From positions 248,001-312,000 of the forward strand of contig NZ_VTFU01000004.1 of NCBI RefSeq assembly GCF_009192735.1: a stretch of 64,000 nucleotides of DNA. Reading direction: 5' to 3'. Below are positions 8,801 through 17,839 of the stretch, piece by piece; the first letter of the stretch is position 1, and every line of letters begins with the position of its first letter. Made by a program: the position numbers and the translations under genes. The notes below the pieces were generated by a model, which saw only the letters and a list, made by a program, of their open reading frames with translations, did no database searches and was not told the DNA's origin. Origin of the DNA: Arthrobacter gandavensis (lineage in GTDB: Bacteria > Actinomycetota > Actinomycetes > Actinomycetales > Micrococcaceae).

Positions 8801-9886
8801 AAAGCGGTCCACACGCTGATCAGCCGGGGCGCCGGGTACGGCATCCATGTGATCGCCACCTGCTCGCGGATGAATGAGATCCGGATCTCCCAGCAGAGTT
8901 TCTTCGGCAACCGCATCGAACTCAGGCTCGCCGATCCGGGCGAATCAGCCCACGGGCGCAAACTCGCCGAGGCGGTGAGCACGGACAGCCCGGGCCGGGC
9001 GCTCATGGACCGAAAGCTGCAGGGACACTTCGCCCTGCCGCGGCTTGATTCAAAGTCCGACGGCGGTTCGGCCACCGAGGGCCTGCGCGAACTGGTGAGT
9101 GCGGTGGCTGCGTCCACAACGGAACGGGCAATGCAGGTCAGGGTTCTTCCGGCGATGGTCTCCGCCGCCGCTGCTCCCACCCCCGACGCTGCGGCAGCCG
9201 TGCCGCTGGGTCTCCGGGAAAGCGACTTGGGGACGGAAATCCTGGATCTGCACGGCCGGGAACGGCACCTGCTGATCATGGGAGACGATGGCTCCGGCAA
9301 GACGAACGTCATGCGGTCGGTGATCCGCCGGGTCCTCGGGCAGCACCGGCCCCAGGACGTCGTCTTCGCGGTCTTCGATCCGCGCCGCAGCCTGGCCGGC
9401 GAAGTCCCGGGCGATTCGCTCGGCGGCTACGCCACCAGCGCCGCGTTGGCTGACCAGCTCGCCGCCGCTGTCGCCGGGGAACTGCAGAAACGCAGCACGG
9501 CAGCACCGGAAGAGCTGGCGGGCCTGCCGCGCATCGTGCTCGTCATCGACGACTACGACGTCCTGACCGCCGGAGGAGCGTCACCGCTGAGCCGGCTGAC
9601 GCCGTTCCTGCCGCTGGCACCGGAAATCGGCCTGCACGCGGTCCTGTCCCGGAGAGTCCGTGGAGCCAGCCGCGGCATGTACGAGGCGTTTTTCAGTTCC
9701 CTGCGGGATTCCGGCAGCGCTGCCCTGATCCTGTCCGGAGACCGCGCTGAAGGAACGCTGATTAATGGTGTCAGGGCCCGCACGCTGCCCCCGGGACGCG
9801 CCCAACTGGTGCAGCCGGGCAGGCCCGTCCAGGTGCTCCAGCTGTTCCACAACGACGACGAGAGCCGAATTCCCGCAGGCTCTTGA
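5849..9886 (+). CDS. eccC: EccC, FtsK/SpoIIIE-type ATPase of type VII secretion
   Basis: 1345 residues, a single-chain EccC (EccCa and EccCb fused). Two membrane helices lie at about residues 33-80. Three ATPase domains follow: the first has GATGSGKS near residue 492 and VVIIDEFGEL near 604; the second has GGPQTGKS near 862 with a Walker-B-like VLVLDGYG; the third has GDDGSGKT near 1145 and VLVIDDYD near 1230. The first domain keeps its DE pair and is likely the active motor. A Pro/Ser/Thr linker separates the first and second domains. ATG 5849 overlaps the MinD-like gene. EccC powers and recognises secreted WXG100 substrates, none of which is encoded in this window. Confidence 0.93.
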   Translation: MSTRILHRPARTTAPARTMEAFTLDAPPPLEGGKTGMNMMSLVPLLGAGVSMTVMMLFRGSPLAAVGALMMVVTIIASVIMMLSQRGRQGKQRREQRENYLEYLERSRATLRADELAALAVARAASPPPDALFDILRNPRRIWERRRTNEDFLHVRIGTGPRRNRDINIMNAGSALAQTDAFMTTELEILKRRYESSPELPLTVPLDCAGNVSVVGSRRFVTTVARLLLTEGTAFHSPEDLRLAMILPEDRRDDWEWTTWLPHLADQKNVHHTGPVRRLAPSAAALAEVLAEDLDLRSSLAAESRKNFLRGGVGTSLPRLLVLSDSYGLLPEELQLPDQQASAASLGITTLFLVADREQEPGEVAVRISEEPGGGFLLENYRADPVSPTVEYGNLDTIPVPLAQALAREQAPLRLAPDSLEHDTAENAQGFLEMLGLSANLDAADIRRLWKPRGEVDFLRVPLGPDDRGRPTLLDLKESAQFGHGPHGLCVGATGSGKSEMLRSMVVGLLATHSPEVLAMVLVDYKGGATFAPFASAPQVAGVITNLSDDVSLIERVYASLAGEIQRRQEVLKAAGNLANITDYQLHRQELKAAGRDLAPLPHLVVIIDEFGELLTARPDFIELFLSIGRIGRSIGVHLLLSSQRIEGGKLRGLDTYLSYRIGLRTLSEAESRTVLDTPDAFHLPPVPGFGYLKVDTTTYTRFKAGYVSGPLESAQQADEPDGTDDSPLVLPVPRYAASLTVPAAAGNSDAGTGTGPGVAASAPSSTPSSKRTTGPTVLSTLMATLSTFPRAVAPIWLPPLPRGISLDQAAGGLTRVKGLRLASGGSLRVPVGLLDDPAKQWQGIWELNLTANGGNAAIVGGPQTGKSTALRTIVAALALTHSPAEVGVYAIDLLGSSLLPLDGLPQVGGVAVRTNREVVRRTVDELLSMLAHREHVFEKYQVDSLPTLRRRCAAGEIPELPSADIVLVLDGYGQLSDEFEDIEKAVHTLISRGAGYGIHVIATCSRMNEIRISQQSFFGNRIELRLADPGESAHGRKLAEAVSTDSPGRALMDRKLQGHFALPRLDSKSDGGSATEGLRELVSAVAASTTERAMQVRVLPAMVSAAAAPTPDAAAAVPLGLRESDLGTEILDLHGRERHLLIMGDDGSGKTNVMRSVIRRVLGQHRPQDVVFAVFDPRRSLAGEVPGDSLGGYATSAALADQLAAAVAGELQKRSTAAPEELAGLPRIVLVIDDYDVLTAGGASPLSRLTPFLPLAPEIGLHAVLSRRVRGASRGMYEAFFSSLRDSGSAALILSGDRAEGTLINGVRARTLPPGRAQLVQPGRPVQVLQLFHNDDESRIPAGS

Positions 9887-9939
9887 TTCGGGAGAACCAC
9901 AGGTAGCCACGGATTAACCACCTGCGGCCTGCCAGCCAC

Positions 9940-9968
9940 GCCCCGGGCTTCCCTAGAGGGAGCGGGGC
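9940..9968. terminator. Hairpin between eccC and PP2C gene
   Basis: GCCCCG ... CGGGGC outer stem with an inner TCCC/GGGA stem around a TAGA loop, in the 107-nt gap between convergent genes. Probable bidirectional terminator; no T-run. Confidence 0.5.
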
Positions 9969-9993
9969 CGCTGAGGGCTGGACGGACCAGGTG

Positions 9994-10830
9994 TCACGAG
10001 TCTGAGTTACCTGGGGCTGGTTCGGTGTCGCCTAAGCCGGGAACCGTTGCAGCGGCCGGCACGCTGCCTTGAAAAGAGCCCTCAACATCGACGACCAGAA
10101 CGGTGACGTTGTCGCGGCCACCCGAACGCAGCGCCGCCTCCACCATGGAAGCGCAGGCATCCTGGGGATTGGCGATGGAGGTGAGCATCTGCTGCAGTTG
10201 CCCGTCGCTGACCTCACCGGTCAACCCGTCGGAGCACACCAGCAACCGGTCGCCGGGTTCCACCGGAATCAGCCAGTAATCGGCTTCGGTATCGCTTCCG
10301 GTTCCCAGGGCGCGGGTAACCACGTGGCGGCGGGGGTGGATCAACGCTTCATCCGGCGTAATCTGGCCCATATCCACCAGTTCCTGAACCTCGCTGTGGT
10401 CCACGGTGATCTGTTCCAGCACGCCGTTGGTCAGGCGGTAGGTCCGGGAATCGCCCACGTTGAAGACCAGCCAACACGGCCGGGCGGCATCATCACGGAC
10501 AAGGACGGCTCCGGTCAGCGTGGTTCCGGCGCGGCCGCCGGTCGCTTCCCGGATCCTGTCGTCGGCCTCGCGGAGCAGGAGCCGGAGATCCGAAGCACTG
10601 ACGCAGGGCAGGTGCTCCCCCACAAAAGGCGCGTCACCCAGTGTGCGGACGCAAATGCTGCTGGCCACTTCCCCGGCTTCGTGGCCTCCCATGCCGTCCG
10701 CGACGGCAAAGACCGGATCCGCGGCGATCAGCGAGTCTTCATTCTGGTCACGGCGAAGGCCGCGGTCGGAGGCGTAGCCAAAGACGGCACGGACCTCCAG
10801 GTCCGGGGATGTCGTTTCGTCGGAGTTCAT
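9994..10830 (-). CDS. PP2C-family serine/threonine protein phosphatase
   Basis: 278 residues, cytoplasmic, no membrane segment. Metal and phosphate site motifs are intact: RDQNED at residues 27-32, VADGMGGHEAGE from residue 43, GDSRTYR, SDGLTGEV and the final GGRDNVTVLVVDV. It should dephosphorylate Ser/Thr on proteins using two Mn/Mg ions. A -10-like TAATAT lies on its strand at 10882-10887, about 50 nt upstream of the start. It faces the type VII core; PP2C enzymes are often linked with FHA/kinase control of such systems, but no kinase or FHA gene is present here. Confidence 0.93.
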   Translation of the reverse strand: MNSDETTSPDLEVRAVFGYASDRGLRRDQNEDSLIAADPVFAVADGMGGHEAGEVASSICVRTLGDAPFVGEHLPCVSASDLRLLLREADDRIREATGGRAGTTLTGAVLVRDDAARPCWLVFNVGDSRTYRLTNGVLEQITVDHSEVQELVDMGQITPDEALIHPRRHVVTRALGTGSDTEADYWLIPVEPGDRLLVCSDGLTGEVSDGQLQQMLTSIANPQDACASMVEAALRSGGRDNVTVLVVDVEGSFQGSVPAAATVPGLGDTEPAPGNSDS

Positions 10831-10881
10831 TCACGCCCTATCCGGAAAGCTGCCCGCTGTGGTGGTTCACAGTAGTGACAC

Positions 10882-10887
10882 ATATTA
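10882..10887 (-). promoter_or_regulatory. Candidate -10 box for the PP2C gene
   Basis: TAATAT on the minus strand, about 45 nt from a possible start point to the ATG at 10830. No convincing -35 element is visible. Confidence 0.35.
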
Positions 10888-11024
10888 CGCATTTCTCCTG
10901 CTTACCCTAGCGGAATGCGCCGCACCTATGCCCCATGCCGGGTGGCAAGCCTCCCTGGCACTGCCCCCGGGACCCGGATGTCCGGATCACCGGGACAGCC
11001 GGACCGCCGGACCGCCCGGAAGGA

Positions 11025-12173
11025 TCAATCGAGGATTAGTCCCGGGCCCGTTCCCCGGGCCAGAGTCACAGGATGGATTTCCCCGAACCCTCGGACGTTG
11101 CGCGGTTGGTGCGGAATGAGCACAAACCGATCATTGTTGCGCAGGGCAGCTGCCGTCGAGGCATCCGTCAGGACCGTGCCCGGTTCCGCCAGCGAAGTCA
11201 GCCTTGAGGCAAGGTTCACGGTGGGTCCGTAAATGTCGCCAAGCCGTGACAGGACCCTTCCCCAAACCAGGGAAACGCGGGCGGCCGGCAACAGCTCATC
11301 CTCGGTGAATGCCTTAGCCAGGGCCAGCGAAATCTCAGCACCCGCTTCCGGGGTCTCAGCGTTGAACAGCACTTCATCGCCGATGGTCTTCACGAGCCTG
11401 CCGCCACCCACCGAAATGATCTCAGCGCACTTGTGCTCGAAGCGCTGCACCATTTGGGCCAGGGTCTTTTCATTCATTTGGCGCGACAGCGAGGTGTAGG
11501 ACACCAGATCCGCGAAGCCGACGGCGCGGGCCAGCGGGAGCGGATTGTCGTCGGAGGCGGATCCGTCGTGGCTCGCCAGTCCGGCCTCAGCCCGCAGCGC
11601 CAACCGCTGCACAGCAGAGTTCATCTGCCGTTTCCAGGCATACACGAGCGTCTTTTCCAGCGGTTCGATCAGTGCCGGGAGGGCGGCCACCAGCGCTTTT
11701 CTGGCCTCGGCGTCCGGAATGCCGCGCTGGACAACCATTTCCTCCACCAGGGCTTCAACCTGCCACACGACCATGCGGTCCGTCATCTGCCCGATGGACC
11801 GCATGATGGAAATGGCCGCTTCTTCGGTCAGCTGCTCGTCGCGGACCAGTTCGATCACGGTGGTCAGGGCTTCGCGGTCCTGCTCGGTGAAAAATACGGC
11901 GTCGTCGTCAAGATTGGGAAAACCCATGGCCCGCCACAGCTTGCGGGCCGAGAGCAGTGAGACCCCCGCTTCGGCTGCCGCCTCGCGCCGCTTGAGGGTT
12001 CGCGGGCCGCCGATCAGCTGGGCTTCGAGCCTGCGCACGTCCTCACGGTCGATGGCCGCCGAGGACGGCGATCCGTCGGCTGGGGGCTGGACCCGGGGAG
12101 AAACGGTGGGCATGGACAGGGTCATGGGCTCAGGATCCGCTGTCGGGTCAGCGTCGCGGCGTTCCTCACTCAT
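11025..12173 (-). CDS. Class III adenylate cyclase, Rv1264-like (regulatory N-domain)
   Basis: 382 residues. The C-terminal cyclase domain keeps the required residues: metal Asp in VGFADLVSYT, adenine Lys and second metal Asp in KTIGDEVLF, substrate Asp in GDIYG, and the Asn/Arg pair in NLASRL, so it should make cAMP. The N-terminal ~190 residues are helical and resemble the autoinhibitory pH-sensing domain of M. tuberculosis Rv1264 (a winged-helix-like start, then helices). No membrane segment. ATG 12173 lies behind GGGAGGGGAA, and overlaps the end of the upstream PH-domain gene by 8 nt, so the two are translationally coupled. pH sensing is an inference from the family. Confidence 0.88.
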   Translation of the reverse strand: MSEERRDADPTADPEPMTLSMPTVSPRVQPPADGSPSSAAIDREDVRRLEAQLIGGPRTLKRREAAAEAGVSLLSARKLWRAMGFPNLDDDAVFFTEQDREALTTVIELVRDEQLTEEAAISIMRSIGQMTDRMVVWQVEALVEEMVVQRGIPDAEARKALVAALPALIEPLEKTLVYAWKRQMNSAVQRLALRAEAGLASHDGSASDDNPLPLARAVGFADLVSYTSLSRQMNEKTLAQMVQRFEHKCAEIISVGGGRLVKTIGDEVLFNAETPEAGAEISLALAKAFTEDELLPAARVSLVWGRVLSRLGDIYGPTVNLASRLTSLAEPGTVLTDASTAAALRNNDRFVLIPHQPRNVRGFGEIHPVTLARGTGPGLILD

Positions 12174-12741
12174 TTCCCCTCCCTTCGTAGTCGTAATCCC
12201 CATCTCCTTCAATATCTACACCATCAAACATGGCGGTCAGCGGCAGCTCTTCTATGGCGGCCAGCACAATGGCCTTGAACTTGTGGACCTCGGGAACGTG
12301 TTCGTAGTGGACCACCCGGTCATAGCCGACGTCCACCGCCAGTGTCCCCGAGCGCTGCATGCGGTCTGCAACGGTCTGCCATGCCTCCAGCTGAAAGACC
12401 GAGGCCAGCGCCAGTTCGCGTTCGCGCCGGCGCAGCACCCCCTGCCGGTGAATCAGGCGGCGGTTCGTCACGATGTACCGGGCGGAGGCCCAGCGCAGCA
12501 CCGGCGGCATGCTGAACCGGGCCAGCAGGACCAAGGCGACGGCGACGACGGCGGCCTGCAGGTAAGTGTGCCAGTCGGCGACCTGCCCGGGAAGGGAGTC
12601 ACGATCGAGATAGCCGTAGCCGAACCCGGCGGCGGCACAGATCAGCACTGCCAGGACAACAGGCCACACCAGCTGGCGGGCGTGCGGCCTGCTGGCCACG
12701 ATGATCCGTTCCCCCGGCGCCAGTTTCAGCCGGATGCTCAC
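12166..12741 (-). CDS. PH-domain membrane protein (YdbS/bPH2-like)
   Basis: 191 residues. Two hydrophobic helices (about residues 25-42 and 60-80) precede a bacterial pleckstrin-homology domain recognisable by RYIVTNRRLIHRQGVLRRRERELALASV. The C-terminus is acidic (DGVDIEGDGDYDYEG). Such proteins are membrane-bound and of unclear function. It overlaps BirA by ATGA at 12738-12741 and the adenylate cyclase by 8 nt, so birA, this gene and the cyclase form a coupled operon. Confidence 0.82.
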   Translation of the reverse strand: MSIRLKLAPGERIIVASRPHARQLVWPVVLAVLICAAAGFGYGYLDRDSLPGQVADWHTYLQAAVVAVALVLLARFSMPPVLRWASARYIVTNRRLIHRQGVLRRRERELALASVFQLEAWQTVADRMQRSGTLAVDVGYDRVVHYEHVPEVHKFKAIVLAAIEELPLTAMFDGVDIEGDGDYDYEGRGNE

Positions 12742-13652
12742 GCCTGCACGGGGCGCAGATGGACCACGTCGCCCGCCACGACCGCATGGCGCCCGCCGAG
12801 TTCGTCGACGAGGATCAGCGATCCGTAGGCGTCCAAAGCCACGGCCCGCCCCGCCAGGGTCTTTCCTCCGGGAAGCTCAGCCCGGACTTCCTGGCCCAGG
12901 GTGACCATGCGCGACGTGATTTTTTCCAGCAGCGAGGTCCCATCCGTCCAAGCCGCGGAGGCGTCGCCGTCAACGGCACGGAACTCATGGTATTTCGCGG
13001 CGAGTTCGCGCAGATAGTCCTCAAGGAGGATGTTGCGGTCAGTGGTGGCGGCATATTCCATCAGCAGGGAGGTGGCTGTGGGAACAGGCAGGTCTTCGTC
13101 TGTCAGCGAGACGTTCATGCCGGCGCCGACGACGACGGCCGGTGGAGCGCCGCTGGAGTCCATCACGAGCTGGGCCAGGACACCGGCGAGCTTGCGTCCG
13201 TCCACCATGACGTCGTTGGGCCACTTCAGGCGGGCTTCGACGCCCGTGCGGCGGGCCACTGACTCGGACAGTGCGAGGGCGGCAAGAAGGGACAGCCAAC
13301 CGTAGGACTGCGTGGGCAGGGGCCTGCCGGCGGAGTTGACCGGCCGGAGCAGAACACTGACAAACAGCGACGAGCGCGGCGGGGCCACCCAGGTGCGGCC
13401 CAGCCGCCCCTTGCCGGCGGTCTGCATTTCAGCGGTCAGGACTGAGAGGTCCGGAACGTCCAACGGGCGCAGCCGCGCCTCATCAGCCAGGTCCGAGTTC
13501 GTGGATCCGGTTTCGGTCACTACATCCAGTCGGGACAGGGGTCCCTGCGGCGCCACGAGGGCATCCCTCAGGCGCTCTTGGTCGAGCCCTGGTCTTTCCA
13601 TGCTGGAGTAACGCAAATGCATGCTTCCGATCTTACGCGGGGTGCCGGACAT
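12738..13652 (-). CDS. birA: Biotin--[acetyl-CoA-carboxylase] ligase
   Basis: About 304 residues. Catalytic motifs are clear: TETGSTNSDL, the biotinyl-AMP loop AGKGRLGRTW, RLKWPNDVMVDGRKLAGVL, and a C-terminal SH3-like BPL_C domain. There is no N-terminal helix-turn-helix, so it is a monofunctional (class I) ligase and not a repressor. It attaches biotin to the BCCP domain encoded at 25.5 kb. Start is uncertain: ATG 13652 has GGAG at good spacing; ATGs at 13622 and 13601 are nearer the conserved region but lack a ribosome site. First gene of the birA-PH-cyclase operon. Confidence 0.9.
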   Translation of the reverse strand: MSGTPRKIGSMHLRYSSMERPGLDQERLRDALVAPQGPLSRLDVVTETGSTNSDLADEARLRPLDVPDLSVLTAEMQTAGKGRLGRTWVAPPRSSLFVSVLLRPVNSAGRPLPTQSYGWLSLLAALALSESVARRTGVEARLKWPNDVMVDGRKLAGVLAQLVMDSSGAPPAVVVGAGMNVSLTDEDLPVPTATSLLMEYAATTDRNILLEDYLRELAAKYHEFRAVDGDASAAWTDGTSLLEKITSRMVTLGQEVRAELPGGKTLAGRAVALDAYGSLILVDELGGRHAVVAGDVVHLRPVQA

Positions 13653-13721
13653 TACAGGCTCCGCGGGCATCGGAACCGGAGGGAGCCGGTGATTCCGGCC
13701 GCCTCCGGCGAAGCATCCCCG

Positions 13722-14570
13722 TTAGAGGAAGAAGTCCTGCATCAATTTGTCCTCCGGCGCACCGAGGCTGTACGGACGGAAGTCGGTGACGCCCTCTTCG
13801 GTCAGCACCTGTTCGTCCGTGTAGAAGTTGCCGGTCGCCCCGCGGCTGGGGCGGGTCAGGATGGCATGGGCGGCATCGGCCATGATGTCGGTGCTGCGCG
13901 AGGCGGCAGCCATCGTTTCGCCGCCGAGGTTACGGATGGCAGCGGTGTCGATCGCGGTAACGGGCCAGAGCGAGTTCACGGCAATGCCGTCGTTCTTCAG
14001 TTCTTCCGCGAGCCCGAGGGTCGTCAGGGACATCCCGTACTTGGCCATGGTGTAGGCCAAGTAGGAGCCGGCCCACTTCGGATCGAGGTTCAGCGGAGGG
14101 GAAAGCGTGAGGATGTGCGGGTTTTCGGACCGGCGCAGGGCGTCGAGGGAGAATTTCGAGAGCATGAACGTGCCGCGGACGTTAATGTCCGCCATCAGGT
14201 CATAGCTCTTCATCGTGACGTCATCGGTGTTCCGCAGGTCGATGGCGGAGGCATTGTTGACCACGATGTCGATGCCCCCGAAACGCTCCACGGTTTCCGC
14301 CACGGCGCGGGCGACGTCGTCGTCGTTGCGCACGTCACCGATGATCGGCAGGGCCTTGCCTCCGGCTGCCTCCAGCTGCTCGGCCGCGGTGTAGACCGTG
14401 CCCTGCAGCTTCGGGTGTGGCTCGGCCGTTTTGGCCATGATCGCGATATTCGCTCCGTCGGCCGCAGCGCGCAGAGCTATGGCCAGCCCAATGCCGCGGC
14501 TGCCGCCGGACATCAGGATGGTGCGGCCGGCGAGTGAACGGGTCTGAGCATCAGGTGTGAGAGAAGTCAT
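13722..14570 (-). CDS. Short-chain dehydrogenase/reductase, HSDL2-like
   Basis: 282 residues, Rossmann fold. The cofactor loop SGGSRGIG is at residues 21-28, NNAS in the middle, and the catalytic YTMAK near residues 172-176; the usual Ser of the triad lies in ILTLSPP. The order and the tail NFYTDEQVL match the hydroxysteroid-dehydrogenase-like (HSDL2) subgroup, often annotated as NAD(P)-dependent oxidoreductase with unknown lipid or fatty-acyl substrate. It lies between birA and acyl-CoA carboxylase genes, which fits a lipid role. Substrate not deducible. Confidence 0.85.
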   Translation of the reverse strand: MTSLTPDAQTRSLAGRTILMSGGSRGIGLAIALRAAADGANIAIMAKTAEPHPKLQGTVYTAAEQLEAAGGKALPIIGDVRNDDDVARAVAETVERFGGIDIVVNNASAIDLRNTDDVTMKSYDLMADINVRGTFMLSKFSLDALRRSENPHILTLSPPLNLDPKWAGSYLAYTMAKYGMSLTTLGLAEELKNDGIAVNSLWPVTAIDTAAIRNLGGETMAAASRSTDIMADAAHAILTRPSRGATGNFYTDEQVLTEEGVTDFRPYSLGAPEDKLMQDFFL

Positions 14571-14705
14571 GGGAACAGGCTAATACATCTCCGGCACTTA
14601 TGTTACTGACCAGTAACATCGTGTTTCCACATCCGTTGGGTCCTGCGGCACAGGAGCTGTTATTGCTGCCCCGTGCCGATGGGCGGGCGGCGGATCCTGC
14701 GCCCG

Positions 14706-15560
14706 CTAGCTCCGCACGAGATACACGGCAAGCAGCACCGCAGCTGTTGTCAGTGCCAGCCGCAGCAGAAAGAAGCCCTGGGGAAAACGGCGTGCCGCCC
14801 GAAGCCACAGCCCGGATTCCCCTGCGGGCCAGGACCGGGATTCACAACGGATCACGGTGAGGGTAAAAACGGCTGCGCCGGCCACCCCGCACACCGAGGT
14901 CAGGGCACCCACCAGGTTGGCGTTGCCGGCCAGCCCTCCGGCCAGCAGAACGCCAACCGCCAGGCCGAGCGAGCTTCCGCGGCCGATAAAATCCAGGTAC
15001 CTTGCCATCCCCGGCAGGAAGGCCGCGAGAAAACGCCGTGGCACCTCGCGGCGCAGCAGCTTGCCGGCGGCAAGCTGCAGCACTTTCCGGGTGCGGGCAA
15101 GCTCCAGGACAGAGCCGGCGGCGGCGACGGCATCCACGACGCCCGAGATCGCCTCCTCGGTAACCTGCCGCCCGTTTGGACTCAGGTCGGGGCGGCGCAG
15201 CAGCTCAAGCAGCGCCCGCTGCGAGGCTGCACGCTCCGCCGGCGACGGCCGTGACCGCAGGGTGCGCCGGGTTCGGCGAAGATACTCTGCTTCCTTCCGC
15301 CCAAGGGATCCAGCCGATCCCCTGAGGAAGCCGACCGGCGGTGACCCGCCGCTGACCGTAACCGTCCGCAGTCCAGCACCGGCGGTGGGGCGCACCGCAC
15401 CCAACTCCTGCAGCCGGTCCTCGACCGCCTGCAGGTACGCATCCTGCACGGAGGGCATACCGGCGTAGTCCCAGCAGGCCCGCGCGAGGATCCACACACC
15501 GAAACCGGCCGTCACCAGGGCAGCAGTCTGGACCACCAGCCAAAAGTCCGTTTCAAACAC
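14706..15560 (-). CDS. Uncharacterised membrane protein
   Basis: 284 residues, no family recognised. One N-terminal membrane helix (about residues 8-28), then a long basic, Arg-rich helical cytosolic region (RRTRRTLRSRPSPAERA) and three or four C-terminal hydrophobic helices from about residue 195. GTG 15560 is the start: GGAGGAG lies 9 nt upstream on the minus strand. It is divergent from the carboxyltransferase gene and shares the 328-nt regulatory gap with it. No enzymatic motif is visible. Confidence 0.7.
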   Translation of the reverse strand: MFETDFWLVVQTAALVTAGFGVWILARACWDYAGMPSVQDAYLQAVEDRLQELGAVRPTAGAGLRTVTVSGGSPPVGFLRGSAGSLGRKEAEYLRRTRRTLRSRPSPAERAASQRALLELLRRPDLSPNGRQVTEEAISGVVDAVAAAGSVLELARTRKVLQLAAGKLLRREVPRRFLAAFLPGMARYLDFIGRGSSLGLAVGVLLAGGLAGNANLVGALTSVCGVAGAAVFTLTVIRCESRSWPAGESGLWLRAARRFPQGFFLLRLALTTAAVLLAVYLVRS

Positions 15561-15888
15561 GTACTGAGACTCCTCCAGCCAAGGACCGCACCCGCTGCGG
15601 CTGGAAGGATCCTTTCACGGCCCCCGCAGTGTTACGCGAAAGCGCCTTCACAAAGGTGCCTCGACAAGCCCCCGCCGGCATCCCCGTCCACACCTCATGG
15701 GGCGGTGAACGGACGCGCCCTCCGCCCCGGCACCTCCCACGACCAAGCACACCAGCACGAAATTGTAGGATCCCTACACCCGGACTCGGCAGGAGGCCTC
15801 ACTAGACTGGACTAGTTGCCGTGCGCTTTGTGCAGTTCCTACTTAACGCGCAGCAACCGCCCCATCCACTCAGCATTCCGGAGACCAG
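15561..15888. other. Divergent regulatory gap upstream of the carboxyltransferase
   Basis: 328 nt without a convincing gene. It holds a palindrome at 15764-15778 and a possible -10 TAGACT at 15803-15808, both placed to control the carboxyltransferase at 15889 and perhaps the divergent membrane gene. Confidence 0.5.
15764..15778. promoter_or_regulatory. Palindromic operator-like site, GntR-like
   Basis: TGTAGG-ATC-CCTACA, perfect 6-bp arms. It sits 25 nt before a candidate -10 (15803-15808) for the acyl-CoA carboxylase beta gene. The shape is like GntR-family operators; the regulator is not in the window. Confidence 0.4.
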
Positions 15889-17480
<1,592 letters not shown>

Positions 17481-17484
<4 letters not shown>

Positions 17485-17744
17485 CGGCCTGGGACCTGCC
17501 GGATCCGTGGAGCCGGACCCCGGAGCCGGCCGCACCGAAGCCGCCGCTGTTCTCCGTCCTGGGCGGCAATCCGTCGGCCGAGGAACTTGCTGCCCTCACC
17601 GCCGTCGTCATGGGCCTGAACTCCGCTGCGGAAGGCTCCACCGGCGCCACGCCGGAGTCCGCCCGCCGGACCTGGAACCGGCGGCGGATGCTCAGCCTTG
17701 CACCCAAGCCCGGACCGGGGTCGTGGCGGCGCAGTTTCCGCTGA
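17481..17744 (+). CDS. Acyl-CoA carboxylase epsilon subunit
   Basis: 87 residues. The signature [17 protein letters not shown] in the middle and a basic C-terminal end ([10 protein letters not shown] ... SWRRSFR) match the actinobacterial ACC_epsilon family, small accessory subunits that strengthen the alpha-beta carboxylase complex. GTG start overlaps the beta-subunit stop by 4 nt, so expression is coupled one to one. The N-terminus is Pro-rich. Confidence 0.88.
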
Positions 17745-17827
17745 TTCCGCCAGGCAACCCCCGCGCTGCGGCGGGACGAAGGTTACTTGTGTGACCAGTG
17801 GGAACTTTGTGCAGCCGGTGTTGGCGT

Positions 17828-17839
17828 TAGGCTTCACCT
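17828..17839 (+). promoter_or_regulatory. Leaderless promoter of the DUF885 gene
   Basis: TAGGCT followed by 6 nt and GTG 17840. The -10 to start-codon distance places the transcription start at the start codon. A weak TTGTGC-like -35 lies near 17807. Confidence 0.55.

Noticed and set aside
11545-12828. Plus-strand frame of about 427 codons opposite the cyclase operon
   Set aside because: Antisense to three genes with clear motifs.
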